Positions 25,905 to 36,929 of a stretch of 64,000 bases of DNA are shown here, piece by piece (position 1 is the stretch's first letter; each line of letters starts with the position of its first letter). Source of the stretch: Conus ventricosus (Eukaryota; Mollusca; Gastropoda; Neogastropoda; Conidae); assembly GCA_018398815.1 (NCBI GenBank), contig CM031620.1:68196314-68260313 (forward strand), given 5' to 3'. The notes beneath the pieces were generated by a model. That model was not told the origin of the DNA and ran no database searches. It saw nothing but the letters and a program-made list of their open reading frames with translations. A program made the translations under genes and the position numbers.

Positions 25905-26690
25905 AACGTCCCCATGCAGTTGGTTTTTTGGAACGTGCGGGACCTTGTACCAAGTGAAGATTAGCACAAACTGTAAATAGAGAAGAACTAAAACCCTGAG
26001 CACAGGGGTCACAGAGGAAAGATGGACAAAAACAGGAAAACAAGACTGAGTAGGGAGAAACATCACGGGGTCGGGAAGCAAATGACTCCATCAGGAAGGA
26101 GTTCCCCTCTTTATTCCCAAAACATGCCAATGCGTATAAAAGGGAAACCAACAAAACGCCTGCTGATAAGAAGAACTCCAAGTGTGCCAAGCTATCAGTT
26201 ATAGTGGCCTATCCCAATAGACAACATGACGAAGGGGACAAGGATCAGTTCTAAGTGCCTCCAAGCAACATTGGATGACATACCAAGACACGAGTTCCCT
26301 CCTGATGGGGGACTTCAAGCAAGATTGGTAGCAAAATGAAAAACAGGGAAAGAGTCAGGGGAAACATGGAATAGGAACAGACCAACAAACGGCGAAGACC
26401 ATCGACCTCGGAAAAAAATGATTTGGTCTTTGGCGGTACTCTTTTCGCTCACAAAACCACCCACAAGCAAAACATGGACACCCCCGATGGAAAGACAAAG
26501 CCCAAAATTTGACCACTCATTACAAGGGAAAATGGAGGCGCCCCCTACAAGAGTACGGGAGCGACACGCAGATTTGGATGCCCGAAACGGTAGCGAAAAA
26601 CCCTCAAATGAGGAAGGAAAAAGGGGGGGCGTCGGAACCTGCGCTTTGAGTTGCCAAGCTAAAAAATAAAAACAAAGAAAAAATTCTGCG
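25905..26690 (+). pseudogene. LINE apurinic-like endonuclease domain, frame-broken
   Basis: The start is marked by VFWNVRDLV (about 25,923-25,955), the counterpart of the TWNVRTL motif that opens EEP endonuclease domains of these LINEs. LQATLDDIPRHE (about 26,260-26,295) and a following MGDFNAQ-equivalent (GGLQARL frame, 26,306-26,330) match the middle of the domain. TPPMERQSPKFD near 26,477-26,515 matches the segment just before the SDH motif. The pieces are in different frames; no single open frame covers the domain. Confidence 0.7.
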
Positions 26691-26799
26691 TCACCTTTGA
26701 AGAATCGTTTCAGCGTCCCCCAAGATAAAACAGCTTTGACCATAGACAGTTTCAACAAGGAAAACCAAACAGCAAAAAAACAATAGGTTATAAAAAAAT

Positions 26800-28590
26800 G
26801 TGAAATCTGAGTGGTAACGCCAAACAGGGAAAACCTTGGGAGAGAAAACAGATCAAGAAGAAACTGCTGATCCCAAGTCACCCAGGCTAAAGAAAGAATC
26901 CAACCAGCCAGAGAGAAAGCAAAGAAGTAAAATTTTGTCGAAAGGGAAAGATAAAGTCTTATGCGGGAGGCTTCTGAAAAAGCGAGGAGCACAAGATGAA
27001 GGATATGAAACAGTGTATAGAACCCACCAAGAGGCTGTGGGAGACGGGGACAGAACCAAACAACCATTAAGGCGAGGACGGAACCCCTATCACGAAAATT
27101 TCCCAAGCTCGAGAGGTGGAGAGAGCATTTCCCAAGGATCCAAAAACCCCCTGATCCCCCAACACCAGCGACTTTCCCTATGGCAGAGAGCCGGGACGTC
27201 ACTGGAGACATCACGTAATGGGCAAGGAAGCCACCCCAAAGCTGAAAAATGGCAAAGCTCCAGGAGAAAGGGTTTATCCCCCGAGATGCTAAAGGCGAAC
27301 AGGCACACCTTTTATCCTCCAACGCATCCGCGGACTATGGAACCAGGAGCAACCCCACTGACGGGAAAACTGGTACCTCATCAAATTACCAAAAAAAGGA
27401 AAAACAACAATTGGAGAGGCTCACCCTACTATCAATCACCACAAAGCTTCAGTCGCATCTTACTCCCGCGTATAAAAAAGCGTAAGACCATTCTCAAGAG
27501 AGCAGGCTTTTGACGGGGGGATATGCATTGTCAATTTTCGTCACGCCCGACCTCGGCAGTCCATGAATGGGAAAAGCCCACTTTACGTGGTTTTCATTGA
27601 TTTCGAGAAAGCCTTAGACATTTGCACTGCGCTTCTCTCTGGAAAATCCCACGACATACGATTCCCCCGAAAATGGTCAAAATCATCCGCCCTGTTTAAG
27701 CTTTGAGGTCGCATCATCCACAACAACCACTACGGAAACCCTTCAAGGTGGAAAACCCGGGGTGAAAAAAGGCTGCAAAGTCACCAACCCCTTCCCTTTC
27801 CATCGACTGGGTTTATGCGAAACGTCCCCCGGGAAAGCAACGGGAATCCGGGGGACGTTTTACCTCAGTCTTGGAGGGCATTGACTAGCAAGACCCGGGG
27901 TGCTGTCACACAGCATCAGGACCCAGCAGAAGACAGAAAGCCCGCGAGTAGCCAGCCCATTTGGGGTGAAGGTCAACGAGAGGAAGACGCAGGTCATGAG
28001 GAAAAAAGCCCCAAACAAAAACCCCACACCCCTAAAGGGAAACCACTTTAGATGTTCAAATTTTTATACCTGGGGACAAGATGACCACAGACGGCGACCC
28101 GCAACCAGGGAATCAAAAGCCAGAAACAGCAAAGCCACCAAGCTTTTGCAGTGCTAGGCCCCCTGGAGATCCACCGTCCCAGCTCCAAACGAAGATTCGA
28201 CTCTTTAAGAGCAATGTCCTCACGCCTCCTGATGGCTCAGAGTGCTGGAAAAACACCCTCGCCATTGAAAAAAATGGAAGTGTTCCAGAACAAATGTCTG
28301 CGACGTATCCCCAGGATCTTCTGGCCGACATCATCTAAACAAGATTGAGGCTAGAACAGGAGCTCCACAAACGGGGCACCTCCAGGGCGTCGATGGAGAT
28401 GGGTAGGGCTTTGTCGCATGCCACCCAGCCACTCCCCAAAACCCCCGCGGACCCCCCAGGTAAAGAAAAGGGGGGGACCCAAGGAAAACCCGGCCGGACA
28501 AAAAAGAGAGCTGAAAAGGCAAAGGATGACCTAAACAGCCCCGAGCACCGCAGAAGGCCGATTTTTGCAGAGTCCCCCCCCCCCCCCTAA
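26800..28590 (+). pseudogene. LINE reverse transcriptase and C-terminal region, frame-broken
   Basis: In order on the plus strand: KWQSSRRKGLSPEMLK (27,247-27,297, the AxGxDxIxxEMLK equivalent), VFIDFEKA (RT motif A with its catalytic Asp, 27,583-27,606), LSHSIRTQQKTE (27,900-27,935), SPFGVKVNERKTQVMR (27,955-28,003), TKIRLFKSNVL (28,180-28,213), SECWKNTLAIEK (28,235-28,270) and VFQNKCLRRIPRIFWP (28,280-28,327). The FADD box expected just before LSHS is not readable: LEGID, a stop and QD occupy its place. At least six frame changes are needed. Confidence 0.8.
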
Positions 28591-28599
28591 AAATCTGAC

Positions 28600-30828
28600 G
28601 GGAAATGATGATATCTCGTGAATAAATAATTTACAAATATTTTATTAATGAAAAACGTCAACGCTCTTTTTAAAACTGCTTTAAACATTCAATCTTATTT
28701 CAACATCAGGTTGTGTTCGAACTTTTCCAACAGGTACAGTCGTTCACCTTTAAACAAAATATGGGTTTACATTACAAAAAATATGAAATATGATGAAATG
28801 TTTTGAACAAAAAAACCCCAAAATTCATTAAACAGTATTACCTTGGGAAATTTTTTATCACAATATCCCAAAGGACTTTGATGTGTTCAAATATGTTTAT
28901 GTGTGGGAAAAAACCTCGTTTTACCCCCAAAATGTTTTTTCAATTTGGGGCTTTTGATGCTTCGGGGTCATTTTTTGTCTTTCCCTAATCTCAGGATTCA
29001 GATCTTCATCACGAATTATGATTTCAGGGTTTTCCACAAGGGTATCCCCTGTAATTTCAGATCAGAAAATATTCTTACACAAGAACATTCGTGTTTAGCT
29101 CGTCCAGGCAGGGGAATTCGTGATGGTATTGCTTTTGTGCACTAAGTTGATGTATATTATCGGGTTTTAAAAACCAAGGTTATCTTTGCACTCTACAGCA
29201 TATGCACACTCTGCGCCCACCCAAACATTTACCCTTTTCCCGGGGAAAAGGATGTCACCACCTTTTTCTCCCAACACGACGAGCACAAGAACAAATTTCG
29301 ATTCTTATAACAAACATGAAGAAACCCCAAATTTCACAAAAAGAAATGATCAACCATAAAGATCAAACTTACTAAACCCCCGGGCATAATAAAAATATTT
29401 TTTCCCGGGAGGTTTTCAACACACAACCACACTTTACACCCCACCCAGTTCTTGAACAAGTCTCTTAAGTCTTTTTCAGCACGCTTTAGGTGACGCCCTG
29501 GTTGATGGTTCAGGGTTTTAGGCTGGGTCTTAAGGGGGTTCTGGGACTCGACAAAAACCTTCTTTTTCGCCCTTCACCCCCTCTGGGTTCAAAAATTTGT
29601 TTGTCTGTCTTCACCCCCCTCTGGGGTTCAAACTTAGTTTCTCTCTTCCCTTGTCTTTAACCCCAAGTCTTTGCTTTCTTCGTCTCCCAGACCACTTTTT
29701 CTCTACCCCCGTGTCCTCCATTTCTCTTTTTCCCCCCTCCCCGCCCTTTCTCCTCTCTCGTGGGTTTTTTTTTTCCCCGTTTTTCCCCATTTATATAGGG
29801 GGGAAAAAAGTATTCCCTTCGAACAAGTTTGTCCAGCTCTTCTCAAACCCCCTAGTTCACAAATACCCTGAATTTTCCTTCGCTACACTTCCAACATCAG
29901 CATTTTTCACAATCCCACCAATTGATTAGCAACAAAGATTGGGACCAATGGGCATCGAAAATTCCCCGCCCCTTTCGGAGGCCCCCTTTAACGATAATTT
30001 TCTTAAAGAGGGTAGATAACAAGTCCCCGCCATTTAAAACCAAACCCGACAAAAGAAAACCCAAAACAGTGACCCAAGGCAATACCCTGAACGAGTCCAA
30101 GACTCCGGGTCTTCAAGTTTTACAAAGAACCTCACTGACTAGTTCTAGCGCCCATTGGTGCCCGAGGGCATTTCCCCTATCGGGCAGGTCCGAACTCTCT
30201 ACTACCCTTTGGTGCCCTCTGCACCAACCACTTCGTCCTCCTTGACACAGTTCGACCGTGTGCGATGGGTAAGGCACACTGGTTAATGGGTCTATTACCT
30301 ATTTGTATACAACGTACAACGTCCCTTTGTCTCTAAGCGTTTAATGCCTTTTGTGAGAGGTTTCACGCCCCTTGACAAGCCTAAGCAACAAACAGCACAG
30401 TTTCATAATCGCCTTTAGTTTTTTCCAGGTGCTGTCATTGTGTCCTCTTTCGTGTTCCATGCATCCTCACCTCAATGATCCAGACATAACTGTGTGATTT
30501 GCCATTGCATGGACTGTATAGAGGCCAGCAGCTATCATTCAACACTCCCTCCATATGAATCTGTATCTGTGAAAGTGTTATTCAGTGTCAAGACTTTATT
30601 TTGGATCATAGACATCATTGTCAATGTGCCACCATTCGCCAGAACCTAGTCGATAAATGCCACATAACATGAATTTTAGTGGTTATTGAGTACTGTACTG
30701 GGCAATATGATCAAAACATAATCTGGTTAACGAGCCCTGTCCATATAACATATGTTTCATGTCCAATATTCTATTTACACAACAGCAAAACTTGATAGAT
30801 AAAAAAATCCATGAAAAAAGCTGAGGGA
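28600..30828. other. transition from corrupted to ordinary sequence, no gene seen
   Basis: Run lengthening fades through this stretch and is gone by about 30.2 kb. A pyrimidine-rich patch lies at 29,640-29,770. A frame at 29,922-30,245 is open but matches nothing I know. Sequence from 30.2 kb on is ordinary and without recognised features. Confidence 0.5.
29568..29650. repeat. short imperfect tandem duplication
   Basis: CTTCACCCCCTCTGGGTTCA is followed about 38 bases later by a near copy with one extra C and G; two copies only. Confidence 0.6.
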
Positions 30829-30847
30829 CCCCCCCCCCCCCCCCCCC
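30829..30847. repeat. poly-C run
   Basis: An uninterrupted run of about 19 C in otherwise ordinary sequence. Confidence 0.9.
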
Positions 30848-31011
30848 AACTCATTGTGCACCACAACAGTCGTACATGATTAGTTTGGTTTAAACAGTTT
30901 TATTTCCATGACCATACACATTGAACACAAAGCACATTTGCCAGGGCAACAAGAGGACTCTTATATACAGCCCTGGCAGTACATGATTAGTTTCGCAAAC
31001 AACAATGACAT

Positions 31012-31168
31012 TCTGACTTCAAATTATTTTTTAACACTGAAGTACTCGTTCATGTCAATGAATAGGCCTTCTAAATTTCAAACATCTTTCTAACTTCTAG
31101 TTCATTCTGTAACACTGAAGTACACATTCTTTTAACTGAACAGACCTTCAGAATTTTTGACATCTTTC
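31012..31168. repeat. diverged tandem duplication, about 78 bp
   Basis: Two units (31,012-31,089 and 31,090-31,168) share TAACACTGAAGTAC, a GAA(T/C)AG(G/A)CCTTC segment and GACATCTTTC or AACATCTTTC in the same order, with roughly a quarter of positions differing. Confidence 0.7.
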
Positions 31169-31376
31169 ACCTTAATCACGCATGCCGCAACTATACATGT
31201 GGTTCATCCCTCAGCGAGTCAAACTGTCGCTATTTTCCACATATTCTGATGTATCTGTTTTTTGCTTTCAGTTCATTGTGTAGGCCACACAAAGCCTACG
31301 AGTCTCCCTTTGGTCTGATAAATGTGGAAGAGAAATTATGCTCATTTGAGTATTGTTTGTTATTTCCATCACTCAC

Positions 31377-31490
31377 AACTAGTGATCTAAATTTCCTTGT
31401 CATTCTCGGAGTATTCAGTTGTTTAGATATTCAACTAGTGATCTAAGTTTCCTAATGTCATTCTCGAAGTATTCAGTTGTTTAGATATTC
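31377..31490. repeat. tandem duplication, about 57 bp
   Basis: AACTAGTGATCTAA begins units at 31,377 and 31,433. Both end GTTTAGATATTC and differ by a few substitutions and a two-base indel. Confidence 0.9.
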
Positions 31491-33207
31491 AGACGGGTTA
31501 AGTCGTTGTATTTTCCCATCAATTATTATTGACTGTAATCATCTGTAGTAGCTACCTTTCATTCCGTATCAGACAATCTTGTATTCTACATCAAAGTATT
31601 TCACGTTTAAAAAAATGATATAGCTGTCCACAACATTTGTAACAACAAACTCTTTAAGTTGGGAGTGCTTTCCCGCTTCCCATGGGCGAGGTCGCCTTCA
31701 TCACATGACGAGATTCTTTTTAGTGACTCGTAAGGTTGCTCCTGGTAAAATATGTAATGTGTCATCACAAACTACAGTGAAGGACATCAAATTTGTCTTA
31801 AAACAGACAAAATCCTCGTACAGGACACAGTGAACGCTTCAAGTAACCCGGTACGCTACTGGCTACTCGAAGTAGGTCAGGTATGCAAATGAGCTGTCCA
31901 ACACAGCATGTCGTCATTGGCTGGTTGCCAAGTTTCTTGGCTGAAATGATTTCTTTCATTTTGTCGCTTTCTTTCCATTTTTGTTTTACTTTATATTTCT
32001 GTGGATTGTTTCCACGCATTAGCAAGTACGTCCGTATTATACGTTCACAACCTTCACCTACTGCATGCCTTCTTTCCATGTTTAATTCAACCACTGTCTC
32101 GGTGCAGAGTCACCTCTGACTCGATGCGTTCATCTCTGCATTTTGGCCAGATCGTGCCTCAATTTTTTTTAGTCCTAAGCGAAATCATATTTTATGCTAT
32201 TTTCCATCGGCCTTGGCGACATTTTATAGATCAGTCCATTTACTTTGCCTGTCAGCTTTCTCACATCTTGCAAATTTAATGCTTTTCCTACCACAACAGC
32301 CAATGCCGCATCTCGCCGCGTGTGATTTTTTGTGAGATTTGCTTTTCTATGAGCTTATCAGAGGAGTTGGCATGCGCATTTACATCTTTGACCTTATCGG
32401 ACGAATTACCGGCAGGCATATTTATTGAAAATATAATTCATTGTGATCATTACAATAAACGCATGTCTGTCAAGAGACTGATGTCAGTTGTTTTAGTCTG
32501 ATGTAACCAAAGCTGTTTTTCAGCCACGTGGCTGTCATGTTGCCAGGCCCCACAGATGCCGACATGAAAAGGAAAAAGTTGTTTACTGCCTTTAAAGCTT
32601 AAACTGCGAACACAAATGGCATACACACACTTTCCCACCACACCACACACTTTCCTTTACGGTGTCCCCAAAGCTGATTTTTCTGAAGGGCTATATTTCC
32701 TGAGGAAACATAAGCACACGTTCTCCAAGTGAAGCTACACATGCGTCTCATTCCATTCCTTGATGTAAGCTTTCTAAGTAGGTCTCGGTTAGATTTGAGT
32801 GCAGATCCAGATTAAAAGGGCTGATCCAGGATCCGTTTAGCAAGATTACTCGTAAACCTTTACACCATTTGAACGAAGCCTGGTGGAAATTTGGAATGTG
32901 GTCCATAAGGACCAACCCATTCAATTTTGCTGAGGATCCGTTTGTGCGGATCCAGATGAAAGGGCAGATCCAAGATCCGTTTATTCTTGTTTTCGTATGA
33001 TTTTTACTACTTTTGTTTTCTGTGTGGTCTTTTCCATCCGTGTTTCTGAATGGCATTCTCTCATGCCATGTCCACTTTCCCCGCACACTTCCATATCCAT
33101 TTCCGTTCATCCAGGCTCGTTTTGCTTTTGATTCTTTTAGTAACTGCTTTGGTTTTTGTTCCACCGTTGAAGATGAGAATGGGCAGAGTTCTGATGTGGG
33201 TTTGCTG
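31491..33207. other. ordinary intergenic sequence, no gene recognised
   Basis: AT-rich sequence with scattered frames under 140 codons on both strands, none with a recognisable domain. It includes a 14-bp perfect palindrome around CACGTG at about 32,521 and the diverged repeat pair listed separately. Confidence 0.5.
32801..32985. repeat. dispersed pair of GGATCC-rich 40-bp repeats
   Basis: A segment reading GCAGATCCAGAT, then AAAGGGC, GATCCA and GATCCGTTTA occurs at 32,801-32,840 and again at about 32,946-32,985 in the same orientation. Confidence 0.65.
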
Positions 33208-33247
33208 TTTGTTGTTGTTGTTGTTGCTGTTGTTACTGTTGTTGTTT
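33208..33247. repeat. (TTG)n microsatellite
   Basis: About 12 TTG units with two substitutions (TTGCTG, TTACTG). Confidence 0.9.
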
Positions 33248-33579
33248 TGATTTGGCGCTTTGCTGAAGGACATACCCTTTGTACGATGCATGCTACTACA
33301 AGCGTTACCCCGGGTCAGGGGTTCTCCTCTGCTACTGGGAGCTATGTGACCTAGCACTACCTAAACCCGACGAGAAAAAATCCAACCTGGAGAGGAATGG
33401 GTTCCGCCAGGTTCCATTTGCCAGAAATAAACCACGTGGAAGAGGAAAGTGCAAAGATCATATCGGGTTGGTGACAGCCAGCATGGCCAATAACCGTGCC
33501 CTCTGTCAATCTTGTCTAGGGTGGATGTAGATAAGTGTGCCACTGAGGAACAGCCCACCGAGTCTCCATGGAAGGAGCA

Positions 33580-33837
33580 CCACTACGTTCTCTACCTGGA
33601 GTGTAAGGACACTCGGGACGGTTGCAGAAGTTTAAAGAACAGACACATGAGATGGAAATATTCCACTGGCACATTCTCAGCCTCTACGAAATAGATGGAA
33701 TAACTATGAAGTCGCACAGATAGAAGACGGGCATGTCCTATGAAGGACAGGACAAACATGTACATGGATTATGGGTTTTACTTAACAAGAAAACCAGGAA
33801 AACTGTTACCGGGATTTTACACTGTTCCTAGCAGGAT
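33580..33837 (+). pseudogene. LINE endonuclease domain, N-terminal piece
   Basis: FSTWSVRTLGTVAEV (33,580-33,624) is the domain start. A HILSLYEI-like segment (33,670-33,695), RWNNYEVAQIEDGHVL (about 33,692-33,740) and GFYTVPSRIM (33,808-33,840) follow in order but in three frames. The open frame from 33,740 crosses from this LINE directly into the inserted LINE, so a single predicted 196-codon protein here is a chimera of two elements. Confidence 0.75.
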
Positions 33838-33845
33838 CATGATCA
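33838..33845 (+). repeat. target-site duplication, left copy
   Basis: CATGATCA, repeated at the far end of the inserted LINE (34,655-34,662). Confidence 0.75.
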
Positions 33846-34630
33846 ACTGCGCCATTCGAAACGGAGGGGCAGGAGTCTATGTTCAATATCCAGGAGGCAG
33901 AGAAGAAAGGATCTGCCTCGCTACCGGCCTGTACTCCACCAACTACAGAGCCGAAGCAGAAGCCCTGAAAACAGCAGCAGCCCACATCGAGGTCTGCTCC
34001 TACGCCAGCCACAACGTTGTCTTCCTGACCGACGCCCTGTCCATCTTGCAGGCCCTTCGGTCCAACAGAGATCCAGAAGTCAACGATCTGTCCTCCTCTC
34101 TCGCCTCCCACTGCACAAGTCACACAGTCACCCTGCAGTGGATTCCCTCCCACTGCAACGTGCTTGACAATGAGACTGCTGACTCCCTGGCAAAGGAGGG
34201 CACTACGAAGGAGCAGATGGACAGATCTACCAGCTATTCTGAATCCAGGACCATCATCAAGGCCAAGCTGCAGAATAAGGGGAAGCAACAGCATCCACGC
34301 ACAACAGAGCTGACCCGTACTACCTGCTGACTCGTCGAGAGCAGGTAGCCATTTTTAGGCTCAGGACAGGCCACAAACCGTCAAAAACCCCACCTTTTTT
34401 CTTTTCTTTTTTTATACCAAACTCCCACATCGGCAACACAGAGCAGTGCCCCTGCAGAACAGGCAGCCAGACAACAGAACATCTGCTGCAGTCCTGCCCG
34501 CTCCACTAAGCGCTCCGAGAGAAAACCTGGCCTGACCCAATCCCAGTGGCCCGGAAGCTCTACGGAGGACTGGAGGACCTGCTACGTACTGCCACCTTTG
34601 TCGAGAGACGGGGGAATCCATCTAACAAAT
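33846..34630 (+). pseudogene. LINE RNase H domain and C-terminal zinc-finger-like region
   Basis: RNase H acts in LINE replication by removing RNA from the RNA:DNA hybrid. Visible landmarks are GGAGVYVQYPGG (33,864-33,899), the YRAEAEAL helix with its Glu (33,945-33,968), FLTDALSILQAL with its Asp (34,021-34,056), QWIPSHCNVLDNETAD (34,137-34,184) and DSLAKEGTT (34,181-34,207). The first Asp of the D-E-D-D set lies upstream of the truncation. The open frame ends at 34,330. After a frame change the sequence continues with TRREQVAIFRLRTGHKPS (34,333-34,386), HIGNTEQCPCRTGSQTTEHL (about 34,429-34,488) and QSCPLH, a CxC...HxxxxC pattern usual at the LINE C terminus. Confidence 0.85.
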
Positions 34631-34654
34631 GACGAACGAGAACAACAACAACAA
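33846..34654 (+). mobile_element. 5'-truncated RNase H-bearing LINE nested in the RTE-type LINE
   Basis: An 809-bp insert bounded by CATGATCA on both sides. It carries an RNase H domain, a Cys-rich C-terminal segment and a 3' tail of AAC units (34,641-34,654). 5' truncation, a simple-repeat tail and a short target duplication are the hallmarks of target-primed reverse transcription. An RNase H domain with an AAC-type tail fits the I/Nimb-like group; the exact clade is inference. Confidence 0.8.
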
Positions 34655-34662
34655 CATGATCA
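34655..34662 (+). repeat. target-site duplication, right copy
   Basis: CATGATCA directly after the AAC tail of the nested LINE. Confidence 0.75.
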
Positions 34663-35410
34663 TCTGCCAGTGAGCATAGCATTCAACATCACGGTCGCAC
34701 AGATATAATATGCTTCCAAATTAGACTATTACGATGGCCAGGTTGAACAATTGTACTCTCGTCTCCAAAGAGTCATCAACAAGGTTGACAAGAAAGACAT
34801 CCTCGAATACTCCTTCTCACTGTGTGGGTTTTTCCTCAGTAGCACACTTGGCTGAAATGCCCCGGTCATGCTGAAGAAGACTGAAATACTTTCCTACAGC
34901 CCCTACTGTACTGAGACTAGCAATGATAGGATGGGACTACGCTTACTAGAATTTGCCTTTGAAGATGACTTGCTTCTGCGAATGTTTTCAGAGAGTATGA
35001 AGCATCCTGACGACAAGCAGGGCAACCTCCCAAATGGTCAGTATCATAGCCAAGAACCGGAACCGGCCCGGCATCCATGAGGCAAAACCAATGATGTTTC
35101 CAGGAGCTGACGTTGGTAGTGACCACAGCCTTGTCATGGTGAACATTTCAGTGCGTTTGAAGAACGAGAGAGTGAAAACAGCCGTCTGAAATTCCATTTC
35201 GACAAACTGGAAAATCCTGACATCGATGACCAAACAGCCATAGGAAGAACATCAGTTCGTCTACTACAATTGTCAGAAGACCTTGGCGATTTGACAAATA
35301 ATTTCAACAAGAAATGACTAACAGCAACAGCGGTTAAGGGCTTGTATGACGAGCAATATCTTGCTAACCTTTTATTCTCAACCGCTGTGAAGGAATAAAC
35401 AGATTTGAAG
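34663..35410 (+). pseudogene. LINE endonuclease domain, C-terminal piece
   Basis: FNITVAQI (34,682-34,706), YDGQVEQLYSRLQ (34,730-34,768), INKVDKKDILE (34,774-34,807), NDRMGLRLLEFA (34,921-34,956), NLPNGQYH (35,025-35,050) and GADVGSDHSLVMVNIS (about 35,104-35,152, the SDH catalytic region) match the second half of an EEP domain in order. Several frameshifts and stops separate them. It ends near a GT microsatellite without reaching the reverse transcriptase. Confidence 0.8.
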
Positions 35411-35471
35411 GTCCACACCCAGGCCAGCAATCCTTAGGGAATTTAGGGTGTCAGGTCAGGCTTCTTTTCCC

Positions 35472-35723
<252 letters not shown>

Positions 35724-35726
<3 letters not shown>

Positions 35727-35916
35727 GTTTAAGGTTGTCTTGCATTGTCACTGCCCTGCTGGTTGCCATAGGAATGGGACTGAAATGTATCACCTTTGAC
35801 ACTCCAGCTGTCACGTGGTACGTATTTTGTTTATTTGCTTTTGTCCTCTGTGCGCTTCTATCTGTTCTGCTGTTCTTTCTCCTCTTCTTTCTTGATTTCT
35901 TTCTTTATTCTGTCCT
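35724..35916. other. short unique stretch
   Basis: Between two microsatellites, pyrimidine-rich toward its end; nothing recognised. Confidence 0.5.
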
Positions 35917-35957
35917 TCATCATCATCATTCTCATCATCATCATCATCATCATCATC

Positions 35958-35995
<38 letters not shown>

Positions 35996-36051
35996 GTCGT
36001 CATCATCATCATCGTAATCGTCATCATCATCATCATCATCGTCATCATCGT
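35917..36051. repeat. (ATC)n microsatellite
   Basis: ATC units with occasional GTC. LINE 3' tails in this window also end in ATC repeats, so it may mark an old LINE end (inference). Confidence 0.95.
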
Positions 36052-36165
36052 CTATACATTTATTGGCAAGTAATCTAACTTAAAGCTTTAAGCACTAACG
36101 AATACAATAGGAAAGGGACAAAAGGTTTCACACACTCTCACGCATACACCCTGCAAACGCATGCA

Positions 36166-36356
<191 letters not shown>

Positions 36357-36568
36357 ACTTTAAAACAAACGAAGAAAAGATCAATAGTATGTATGTGTTA
36401 TAGTGACGTGTGTTGAAGAAACTGGGAGAGGTGAAGAAGAACGTTTGGAGAAGGATGTGAGGCAGAAGAGAAGAATTTGGAAGGCTGGAATGTTAGGAAG
36501 AGCTTGGAAGATCGAAATATTGGGAAAATTGGAGATTCTGTTGATTTCATCTCTGATTTATGTGAATG

Positions 36569-36664
<96 letters not shown>

Positions 36665-36680
36665 CTCCGCGCGCGCGCGG
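36569..36680. repeat. (CTGT)n, (CT)n and (CG)n compound microsatellite
   Basis: CTGT units, then CT, then a CGCGCGCGCG block at 36,668-36,678. Confidence 0.95.
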
Positions 36681-36929
36681 CATGACGTGTTGTCTTCGTC
36701 AGTCCAGGAAAAACACTGATTTCTTTACTCAAGTAAGTGTTAAGAACGTACAATCGAACTTCGAAAAATACTGTGTAAATGTGATGTCAGCCACAATGTA
36801 GTGCTGACGCGTCTGATCGTTTTTGTGGTGTAATTAGAGAGAGAGAGAAAAAAAAAAGTTCCAGCCGACAGCCTTAGGCCGGCCATGGCGTGGTGCGTGC
36901 CGGCCGGCGGCATGCAGGAGTAGGGCGTA
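36681..36929. other. short unique stretch with a GC-rich palindromic patch
   Basis: Contains a GGCCGGCC/GCCGGC-rich patch at 36,877-36,912; nothing else recognised. Confidence 0.4.

Larger units (their letters stand above)
25670..28590 (+). mobile_element. RTE-type LINE, nearly full length but frame-broken
   Basis: The order is leader, endonuclease, reverse transcriptase and C-terminal region, as in the invertebrate LINEs often mis-annotated as craniofacial development protein 2. The leader (25,670-25,830) has the landmarks CTCAAGCCCGGT, GGCTAGCAACC and CCGTAAAAAC that I associate with this LINE type. Protein-level landmarks then follow in order to about 28,590. The copy sits inside the corrupted block, so its many frameshifts cannot be separated into biological and technical ones. 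No poly-A or target duplication could be located. Confidence 0.8.
2711..30100. other. homopolymer-inflated, low-confidence sequence block
   Basis: From just after the microsatellite the texture changes. The sequence becomes a succession of short runs (AAAA, CCCC, GGGG, TTTT), with hundreds of patterns such as ttttaaaa, ggggcccc and aaaacccc, and long frames nearly vanish. Recognisable elements inside it (the LINE at 25.7-28.6 kb) are readable but peppered with frameshifts. Single-base heteropolymer positions seem lost and neighbouring runs lengthened. The same texture affects one LTR of a gypsy element at 51.4-52.9 kb, whose sister LTR at 46.4-47.9 kb is clean, which argues for a technical rather than biological origin. 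The right edge is gradual, between about 28.6 and 30.2 kb. Frames reported from this block should not be taken as genes. Confidence 0.8.
33380..35410 (+). mobile_element. RTE-type LINE 5' part, interrupted by another LINE
   Basis: Protein-level landmarks of an EEP endonuclease run on the plus strand from about 33,580 to 33,837, stop, and resume after 34,662. Between them lies a separate LINE 3' fragment flanked by an 8-bp duplication. Removing the insert rejoins the order: WNVRTL-like start, the GFYTVPSRIM segment, FNITVAQI, YDGQVEQLYSRLQ, GLRLLEFA, LPNGQYH and SDHSLVMVNI. No reverse transcriptase part follows; the element stops near 35,410 before a GT microsatellite. The 5' boundary is uncertain. 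Confidence 0.8.

Noticed and set aside
25025..25915. A 296-codon minus-strand ORF
   Set aside because: It runs through a CT/GT microsatellite (Arg-Glu and Thr-His repeats) and the LINE leader, with no domain seen.
26315..27322. A 335-codon minus-strand ORF, the longest open frame in the window
   Set aside because: It is the antisense of a recognisable LINE on the plus strand in corrupted sequence, and has no motif of its own.
32521..32534. CAGCCACGTGGCTG palindrome as an E-box regulatory site
   Set aside because: A single 14-bp palindrome with no nearby gene or promoter; chance cannot be excluded.
33740..34330. A 196-codon ORF as a standalone RNase H gene
   Set aside because: Its first 33 codons belong to another LINE. 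The RNase H part is a 5'-truncated LINE fragment flanked by a target duplication and lacks its first catalytic Asp.
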